A stretch of 7,213 bases of DNA from Acidobacteriota bacterium (GTDB lineage Bacteria > Acidobacteriota > Terriglobia > UBA7540): assembly GCA_021789565.1 (NCBI GenBank), contig JAJYJL010000401.1, positions 1 through 7,213 on the forward strand, in the 5' to 3' direction. The translations under genes and the position numbers were made by a program. Shown piece after piece: positions 1 to 5,111 of the stretch. Under the pieces are notes generated by a model. The model was given only the letters and a program-made list of their open reading frames with translations, was not told where the DNA came from and searched no databases. Every line of letters begins with the position of its first letter. Within the stretch, counting starts at the first letter, position 1.

Positions 1-807
1 TCCGATCTGCACGTCGGCGCCACCGGTAATCCGATGGAGTTCCACCAGGACCTGCCGCAGAAAGTCCTCCACGCTGTGTGAGGTTCCCGTGCCGATCACG
101 TAATCTTTAGCCGAGCCGTTCTGCAGCATGGCGTGCATGGCCTTCACGTAATCGCCTGCAAACCCCCAGTCACGCCGGGAGTGCAGGTTCCCCAGTTTGA
201 GTTTTGTCCGGTCGCCCAGCGCCCAGCGAGCTGCCGCCCGGGTGATTTTTCGGGTCACCATTTCCGGGCCGCGCCGTGGAGATTCATGGTTGAACAGAAC
301 ACCTCCTGCGACGAAGACCCCGCGGTTCCGGTAAACTTCCGCCAGGCGGTGCGCCGCCATTTTGGATACCCCGTAGGGCGACATAGGCTGGAACGGGGTC
401 TGTTCATTCCGCGCGCCGCTGGTGTTTCCAAACATTTCCGAAGTTGAAGCTTGATAAACGCGCGTGTCGGGTTTCTGGCGTTCGACGATCTGCAGCAGGC
501 GCGCGAGGCCTCCTGCATTGATGTCCAGTGTCTCAGCCGAGCACTCCCAACTGGTGGGAACAAACACCTGGCCGGCCAGGTTGTAGAGTTCATCGGGCCA
601 TGCCTTCTGGAACGCCACCGCAAGCGACTCGGCGTCGCGCATGTCGCCATAGACAAATTCGATGCGGTGAACGATGGGCTCCAGCCAGCGTAGCGTCTCA
701 GGTTCGCGGCGAATCAACCCCCAAACCTCATAGCCCAGTTCTAGCAGATATTCGGCGAGGTAACTGCCGTCCTGTCCCGAAATTCCGGTGATCAATGCTT
801 TCTTCAT
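1..807 (-). CDS. gmd: GDP-mannose 4,6-dehydratase, 3' end cut by window edge
   Basis: Converts GDP-D-mannose to GDP-4-keto-6-deoxy-D-mannose in the cytoplasm, the precursor of GDP-L-fucose, GDP-D-rhamnose and related surface sugars. I translated 269 codons without a stop. The Rossmann NAD(P)-binding motif GISGQDGSYLAE lies at residues 8-19, and the GQDGSYLAE form is characteristic of GMD. Further marks are NLAGQVFVPTSWE (76-88), STSEMFG with catalytic Thr122 and Glu124 (121-127), the Tyr145/Lys149 pair in SPYGVSKM (143-150), NHESPRRG (173-180), VTRKIT (184-189), LGNLHSRRDWGFAGDY (205-220) and DYVIGTGTSHSVEDF (235-249). The region after the Rossmann motif is compact, as in the shorter (about 320 residue) GMDs, so roughly 50-80 residues are missing. 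The ATG is placed by the Rossmann start and by AAAGGA at 817-822, nine bases upstream. It lies downstream of a glycosyltransferase on the same strand, fitting a glycan cluster. The family is secure; the final sugar cannot be told because no partner reductase or epimerase is visible. Confidence 0.93.
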   Translation of the reverse strand, partial: MKKALITGISGQDGSYLAEYLLELGYEVWGLIRREPETLRWLEPIVHRIEFVYGDMRDAESLAVAFQKAWPDELYNLAGQVFVPTSWECSAETLDINAGGLARLLQIVERQKPDTRVYQASTSEMFGNTSGARNEQTPFQPMSPYGVSKMAAHRLAEVYRNRGVFVAGGVLFNHESPRRGPEMVTRKITRAAARWALGDRTKLKLGNLHSRRDWGFAGDYVKAMHAMLQNGSAKDYVIGTGTSHSVEDFLRQVLVELHRITGGADVQIG

Positions 808-889
808 CTTCAAAAATCCTTTAAGCCGGTATTATTAGAGACTTCGGGCAGGCCTCGCCGCTTTGCGTCCAGGGGCAAGGATTGCGACC

Positions 890-905
890 GGCAACAACAT
901 GGCCG
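890..905 (-). promoter_or_regulatory. Candidate sigma-54 (-24/-12) promoter upstream of gmd
   Basis: Reading the minus strand, the gap between the glycosyltransferase and gmd contains CGGCCATGTTGTTGCC. It has GGC at -24, TTGC at -12 and exactly ten bases between the GG and GC dinucleotides, the strict spacing sigma-54 needs (consensus TGGCACG-N4-TTGCA). The T, A, C and G flanking the -24 GGC are not matched. Transcription would start near 878, giving a leader of about 70 bases before the gmd ATG at 807. Two sigma-54 activator genes lie in the same window, which makes the site more plausible. A chance match is quite possible. Confidence 0.25.
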
Positions 906-919
906 TTATTCTACCAGCG

Positions 920-2029
920 TTAGAGCTCAAGGACTTCATTATAGACTTGCAGATTGCCTTCTGCGGTGCGGCGCCACGTGAATTCCTTCGCGCGCGCAAG
1001 CCCACGCTCAATCATGGCACGCCTCCGGACGTCATCCTCTACGGCGCACATGACCTTCTCGGCGATATCTCTGGGACCGTGCGGGTCCACATAGAGTGCG
1101 GCATCGCCTCCCACCTCCGGCAAAGAAGACGTTTGTGAAGCCACAACCGGCAGCCCGTAGGCCATAGCCTCCAGCACCGGCAGACCAAACCCCTCCTCGA
1201 ATGACGGGAAAAGAAATACACTCGCGGCCTTGTAGAGCACGGGAAGTTGCTCCGCCGGCGCATAGCCCAGCAACACCACTCGTGAGCCAAGCCCTTCGGT
1301 CCGGATAAAGTCGTGGATGGCTTCGCTGCCGTGCCCGTCTCCGCCGGCGATCACCAGCCGGTAACGCTCCGGCAAATGGCGGAGCGCCTTCAGAGCATTG
1401 ATCGTATTCTTTCTGGTCTGGATGACGCCCACGGTAAAGATCATCTCGTTGCCTTTGCCCACCAGTCGCTCGCGCTCTGCGGCGCGGCGTTCCGGGCTTA
1501 GCGAGGTTGCGGGCAGGTCAACTCCGAGCGGAACCAGGCGGATCTTTTCTTTGGGCACGCTCGTGTACTTCAGCAACTGGTCCGTAGTGTACTGTGAGGG
1601 CGTAATGATGCGCACAGCCCGCTCCACCGCCTCCATCAGCAGGGCGGAAAACTTCTGCTGGAAATCCGAAGTCGAATAGTCCTTGCCGGTCACCGGGAAC
1701 AGGTCGATCACCGTGACGATCTCTTTTCTGAATCGGAACGCCGGCGGCCGCTGCACCAGGCTGTGAAATACATCCGCCTGCCAGGGCAACCAGAACGTCC
1801 AGGGGTCCTGGTAATAGCGCACGGAGAAGCGCGGACCGCGGGAACCCGGCGTGGAATTGAAGCGAAGGAATTCCCGGCGCGATTTAAACCTCGAGAGCCG
1901 GTAACAAAGCAGGTAGTGGTGCTCACATTCGATTTCGGCAAGACATTCAATCAACCTCCGGCAATAGATCGCCACGCCGGAAGGCTGCGGACCCACAGTA
2001 TAAGTAGCATCAAGAGCGATCGTAGCCAT
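920..2029 (-). CDS. Glycosyltransferase family 4 (GT-B fold, mannosyltransferase-like)
   Basis: Retaining glycosyltransferase of 369 residues that probably transfers a nucleotide-activated sugar to a lipid-linked glycan at the cytoplasmic face of the inner membrane. The N-terminal acceptor domain begins IALDATYTVG with the SGVAIY loop (17-22). The C-terminal donor domain has GVIQTRKN (201-208, Arg206/Lys207 being the usual phosphate contacts), VIAGG (226-230), LLGYAP (253-258) and the GT4 EX7E signature FEEGFGLPVLEAM with Glu279 and Glu287, followed by GLPVVAS (292-298). Length is normal for GT4 and there is no membrane segment or signal peptide. The start fits the conserved first beta strand, although no clear Shine-Dalgarno precedes it: the upstream stretch is AT-rich with only A-tracts. 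It lies 69 bases after the sigma-54 regulator and 112 bases before gmd on the same strand. Resemblance to mannosyl- and fucosyltransferases and the gmd neighbour suggest a GDP-sugar donor, but donor and acceptor are not readable from sequence. Confidence 0.92.
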   Translation of the reverse strand: MATIALDATYTVGPQPSGVAIYCRRLIECLAEIECEHHYLLCYRLSRFKSRREFLRFNSTPGSRGPRFSVRYYQDPWTFWLPWQADVFHSLVQRPPAFRFRKEIVTVIDLFPVTGKDYSTSDFQQKFSALLMEAVERAVRIITPSQYTTDQLLKYTSVPKEKIRLVPLGVDLPATSLSPERRAAERERLVGKGNEMIFTVGVIQTRKNTINALKALRHLPERYRLVIAGGDGHGSEAIHDFIRTEGLGSRVVLLGYAPAEQLPVLYKAASVFLFPSFEEGFGLPVLEAMAYGLPVVASQTSSLPEVGGDAALYVDPHGPRDIAEKVMCAVEDDVRRRAMIERGLARAKEFTWRRTAEGNLQVYNEVLEL

Positions 2030-2098
2030 CAGATGGATTTTCGATTTTGCAGCTTGATTTGTCGAATGATTTTTTGCGGGTGGGCGATGGGCAAACTC

Positions 2099-3463
2099 TC
2101 AAGCGTGCGGGGAACCCGAGATATCTTCCAGGTCGTACTCTTTGATTTTGCGATAGACGGTGGTTTTGCCGATCCCCAACAGCTTGGCGGCGCGAAGGCG
2201 GTCGCCTCCCGTCATTTCCAGCGCCTGCCGGATGGCGTCCCGTTCGATCTCGCGCAGAGTGGAAAAACGCCGCTTCCCGCTTTCGTTCTGCATCGAGTAA
2301 ACGAGGTTCGAGGGAAGGTCCCTCAATTGGATTTCGGGTCCTGCCCCAAGCGCCAGCGCACGCTGAACGCAGTTCTCCAGTTCACGAACGTTGCCGGGCC
2401 AATCATAACTCATCAGCCGGCTCATGGCGTCGTAGGATACGTCCTTGATTCCACCCGAAGTACCGGCGTATCGGTCAATGAAATGGTGCACCAGCGGAGG
2501 AATATCATTTTTGCGGTCGCGGAGCGGAGGCAGCTTGATGGAAACAACATTGAGCCGAAAAAACAGGTCCTTCCGGAAAGTCCCCCGAGTGATGGCGCCA
2601 TCCAGATGCTGATTGGTTCCGGCAATGATGCGGGCCTCAAGCGGCAACCGCTGATTGCTGCCGACCGGGCGCACCTCCCGTTCCTGAATGGCCCGCAGCA
2701 GTTTCGACTGGAGTTCCACCGGCAGTTCCGCAATTTCATCCAGAAAGACCGTCCCTTTCCCTCCGTCCACCAGCAGACCCCGGCGGTTCTGGCTGGCACC
2801 CGTGAAGGCTCCACGGACGTGGCCAAAAAGCTCGCTTTCGATCAGGTTAGAGGACAAGGCGCCGCAATCCACCGGAACGAATGGCTGGTCACGCCAGGGA
2901 CCGAATGTATGAATTGCGCGCGCGACAAGTTCCTTCCCGGTCCCGCTTTCTCCCAGCACCAGCACAGGATGGCGTTTGGCGGCGACCTTCAGGATGGTCT
3001 CGTAGACTTTCTGCATCCTGGTGGACGCGCCGATCAGCATTCCCAGGCCCTGCCGGGCTTCAAGCTGCTCGCGAAGAAGACGGTTTTCCGCAGACATCCG
3101 CCTTTTCTGGACCGACCGGTCAAGCAGGCGTTTGAGGTCATTTGTTTCGAGGGGTCCGATCAGATGGTCATTCGCGCCTTGCCTGACGGCGTGGCGCGCA
3201 AGGCCGGCATTTGCGTCGTCTGCATAGACGATAACATCTGGACCGGGCGACGTTCGCCGCGCGGTCTTGATCAGCTCAATTGCATTCAGGCCCGCCATCC
3301 GCGCGTCAGCCAGAATGATGTCAAATCCGCCGTTTCCGAGGGCTTCGGAGGCACCGGACACCGTTTCTGTGGCGCTTACCCCAAGGCCCAATTGTTTTGC
3401 GACGCCCAGACACATGTCCCGAAGAGACGTATCTTTTGAAATAATCAGGAGGTGAACATCCAT
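2099..3463 (-). CDS. Sigma-54-dependent NtrC-family regulator with degenerate receiver domain
   Basis: A 454-residue transcription activator in three parts. The receiver (about 1-118) keeps the phosphoacceptor position as Asp53 (LADARM). The other active-site residues are lost by alignment: the acidic pair is Ser9/Lys10 (IISKDTS), the switch Thr/Ser is Ala81 (VIVYADD), and the invariant Lys is Gly103 (LIGP). The AAA+ domain is complete, with Walker A GESGTGKE (171-178), the sigma-54-contacting GAFTGA loop (218-223), Walker B GTVFLDEI (237-244), GTN sensor (282-284), FRKDLFFRLN (296-305) and WPGNVREL (355-362). A Fis-type helix-turn-helix ends the protein (about 418-445, RAAKLLGIGKTTVYRKIKEY). 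It should therefore still open sigma-54 promoters, but phosphorylation control is doubtful. It is divergent from a canonical two-component pair and followed by glycan genes on its own strand, its possible targets. A sigma-70-type promoter lies upstream at 3511-3540. Function beyond the family is not determinable. Confidence 0.95.
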   Translation of the reverse strand: MDVHLLIISKDTSLRDMCLGVAKQLGLGVSATETVSGASEALGNGGFDIILADARMAGLNAIELIKTARRTSPGPDVIVYADDANAGLARHAVRQGANDHLIGPLETNDLKRLLDRSVQKRRMSAENRLLREQLEARQGLGMLIGASTRMQKVYETILKVAAKRHPVLVLGESGTGKELVARAIHTFGPWRDQPFVPVDCGALSSNLIESELFGHVRGAFTGASQNRRGLLVDGGKGTVFLDEIAELPVELQSKLLRAIQEREVRPVGSNQRLPLEARIIAGTNQHLDGAITRGTFRKDLFFRLNVVSIKLPPLRDRKNDIPPLVHHFIDRYAGTSGGIKDVSYDAMSRLMSYDWPGNVRELENCVQRALALGAGPEIQLRDLPSNLVYSMQNESGKRRFSTLREIERDAIRQALEMTGGDRLRAAKLLGIGKTTVYRKIKEYDLEDISGSPHA

Positions 3464-3476
3464 ACTTGACGCACCC

Positions 3477-3498
3477 TGGACAGAAACTCATTGGACAG
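3477..3498 (-). repeat. Two direct TGGACAG repeats in the regulator leader
   Basis: TGGACAG occurs at 3477-3483 and again at 3492-3498 (CTGTCCA on the minus strand), 15 bases apart. Both copies lie between the predicted transcription start (about 3504) and the ATG at 3463 of the degenerate regulator. Such placement could be an operator or a leader feature, but two 7-mers this close can also arise by chance. Confidence 0.25.
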
Positions 3499-3510
3499 GA
3501 AAGCGTGCCC

Positions 3511-3540
3511 AGTATAAGAAGGATATTTAAGCAAAGTCAA
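3511..3540 (-). promoter_or_regulatory. Sigma-70-type promoter for the degenerate NtrC-like regulator
   Basis: On the minus strand a -35 TTGACT (complement of 3535-3540; 5 of 6 consensus) is followed after 18 bases by a -10 TATACT (complement of 3511-3516; 5 of 6). Transcription would start near 3504, about 40 bases before the ATG at 3463. The spacer and surroundings are AT-rich against a GC-rich background. It implies that the regulator itself is made by the housekeeping sigma factor rather than by sigma-54. Confidence 0.6.
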
Positions 3541-3688
3541 AACAAATCCCAATTGGAGACTCTTCCTCACGCACCCCTCCCTTAAACAGGAATTTCCCCG
3601 CAGAGCGGCTTCCTGATCAACACCGACCGAACGATGGGCGGGAGGGAAACGCACTTTTGAGCCGGTTACCTCACGGGCTGACACCAAT

Positions 3689-3717
3689 TTCAAAGGTCAT
3701 ATTCTGTAATCTATACT
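3689..3717 (+). promoter_or_regulatory. Sigma-70-type promoter for the two-component operon
   Basis: A -35 TTCAAA (3689-3694; 4 of 6) and a -10 TATACT (3712-3717; 5 of 6) are separated by 17 bases in an AT-rich stretch just before the canonical response regulator. The start would be near 3724, leaving a short leader of about 17 bases that still includes the Shine-Dalgarno at 3729-3734. The -10 hexamer is the same as that of the divergent promoter. The two transcription starts are about 220 bases apart. Confidence 0.45.
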
Positions 3718-3728
3718 ATATTGGTTGG

Positions 3729-3734
3729 AAGGAG
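3729..3734 (+). promoter_or_regulatory. Ribosome binding site fixing a GTG start at 3741
   Basis: AAGGAG lies six bases before GTG at 3741-3743. It fixes the response-regulator start: the reading frame stays open upstream to a TTG at 3657, but that start has no such site, lies upstream of the predicted promoter, and would add 28 residues ahead of the first receiver strand that do not look like a receiver. Confidence 0.85.
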
Positions 3735-3740
3735 AGTCGG

Positions 3741-5111
3741 GTGCCAAGCGAAGAAAAGATCCTTGTGGTTGACGATGATGCCAGCGAAAGGGAAGGCCTG
3801 GCTGAATTGTTGAGGATGTGGGGGTACGACGCTGCCGTCGCCGCCGACGGCCCGAAAGCCCTTGTCCAGGCTGACGCGTTCAATCCCAGCGTTATCATTT
3901 CAGACCTCCGCATGCCTGGAATGAGCGGTATGGACGTCCTGCGGAAGATGCGTGAATCGCGTCCTGATGTGACGTTTATAATGCTGACCGCCCAGGGCAC
4001 CATTGAGGAAGCGGTGGAAGCCACCAAGCTGGGGGCTTTTAATTTTCTGGAAAAGCCCGTCGACCCGAAGCGCCTGCAGGTTGAACTCCGCAATTGCCTG
4101 GAACGCCGCGAAAACGAACTGCAGCTTGAAATCGCACACAGGCGCCTGCGCGAGGCCGGCATCCTGGGGCAACTGGTAGGGCACTCGAAGAAGATGCAGG
4201 AAGTGATGTCCGTCATTGCCACCGTGGCGCCTTCGCGGGCAAGCGTTCTGATTACGGGTGAAAGCGGAACCGGCAAAGAGCTGGCCGCACGGACCATCCA
4301 TGAGCTCAGCCCCAGAAAAGGCAAGCCGTTTGTGGCGGTTAATTGCGCCGCGATTCCGGAAACGCTGATGGAGAGCGAAATCTTCGGCCATGAGAAGGGC
4401 GCCTTTACCGGAGCTGTGGAGCGTCGGATGGGGTGTTTTGAGCTCGCTGACGGAGGCACCCTGCTGCTGGACGAAATTGGCGAGATGCCCGCGCAGACAC
4501 AGGCCAAGCTGTTGCGGGTGCTTGAAGACTCCAAACTTCGACGTCTGGGTAGCAAGAGCGAGACCTCCGTTGATGTCCGGGTGCTTGCCGCTACCAACAA
4601 GGTCCCCGCTGAAGCTGTTTCCAAGGGAGAGCTTCGGAACGATCTTTACTTCCGCCTTAACGTTGTGCAGATTATCATGCCTCCGTTGCGCGACCACCTG
4701 GGTGATCTGGAACCCTTGACCCAGTCGCTGATCGAAGAACTGAATCGCAAACACCATACGGCAGTCAAAGCTTTGGATGGCAGCGTTCTGGAAGCTTTCC
4801 GTCGCCATTCGTGGCCCGGCAACATCCGTGAGCTCCGCAACACACTGGAACGGATGATGGTCTTAAGCACGAGCGATGTGCTGCGAAGCAGCGACCTTCC
4901 GGCTGACTTTGGAAAAGCTTCCACGGCTGCGATGGGTGATGACCTTCATCTCCGGCCGGGAATGAGCGTTGCCGAAGCGGAACGCCGCCTGATTTTTGAG
5001 ACACTGGCTTTTACCAGCAACAATAAGACACGCGCTGCTGAGATGCTGGGCATCAGCCTGAAGACTCTCCACAATAAGTTGAAGGAATATGAGGCTGAGC
5101 CTCAAAGCTAA
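3741..5111 (+). CDS. NtrC-family sigma-54-dependent response regulator (canonical)
   Basis: A 456-residue cytoplasmic DNA-binding activator. Its receiver is complete: acidic pair Asp11/Asp12 in ILVVDDDAS, phosphoacceptor Asp55 in SDLRMPG, switch Thr83 in MLTAQG, and Lys105 in LEKP. The AAA+ domain has Walker A GESGTGKE (173-180), GAFTGA (220-225) for sigma-54 contact, Walker B GTLLLDEI (239-246), the AATN sensor (283-286), LRNDLYFRLN (298-307) and WPGNIREL (358-365). A Fis-type helix-turn-helix closes the protein (about 425-450, RAAEMLGISLKTLHNKLKEY). GTG at 3741 is chosen for its Shine-Dalgarno and its match to the start of receivers. The kinase gene overlaps its last 23 bases, so the two are almost certainly a cognate pair. 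It resembles AtoC/ZraR/HydG-type regulators, but the targets are unknown. Its recognition helix differs from that of the divergent paralogue, so the two probably bind different sites. Confidence 0.96.
   Translation: MPSEEKILVVDDDASEREGLAELLRMWGYDAAVAADGPKALVQADAFNPSVIISDLRMPGMSGMDVLRKMRESRPDVTFIMLTAQGTIEEAVEATKLGAFNFLEKPVDPKRLQVELRNCLERRENELQLEIAHRRLREAGILGQLVGHSKKMQEVMSVIATVAPSRASVLITGESGTGKELAARTIHELSPRKGKPFVAVNCAAIPETLMESEIFGHEKGAFTGAVERRMGCFELADGGTLLLDEIGEMPAQTQAKLLRVLEDSKLRRLGSKSETSVDVRVLAATNKVPAEAVSKGELRNDLYFRLNVVQIIMPPLRDHLGDLEPLTQSLIEELNRKHHTAVKALDGSVLEAFRRHSWPGNIRELRNTLERMMVLSTSDVLRSSDLPADFGKASTAAMGDDLHLRPGMSVAEAERRLIFETLAFTSNNKTRAAEMLGISLKTLHNKLKEYEAEPQS

Noticed and set aside
133..791. 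Several 80-133 codon frames on both strands within 133-791
   Set aside because: The GMD reading frame covers this whole stretch with conserved motifs from end to end, so the others are shadows.
2073..2095. TTTGC / GCAAA inverted pair between the regulator and the GT4 gene as a terminator
   Set aside because: The five-base stem has a long loop, and in the direction of transcription (minus) it is followed by A's rather than T's.
1763..3439. 558-codon open frame on the plus strand opposite the degenerate regulator and part of the GT4 gene
   Set aside because: It lies opposite two genes with full family motifs, its translation shows no recognisable domain, and long antisense frames are common in GC-rich DNA.
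3716..4808. Two overlapping minus-strand open frames of 302 codons each opposite the canonical response regulator
   Set aside because: They are antisense to a gene with every NtrC-family motif. Their products are low-complexity or unlike any family I know, and there are no supporting start signals.
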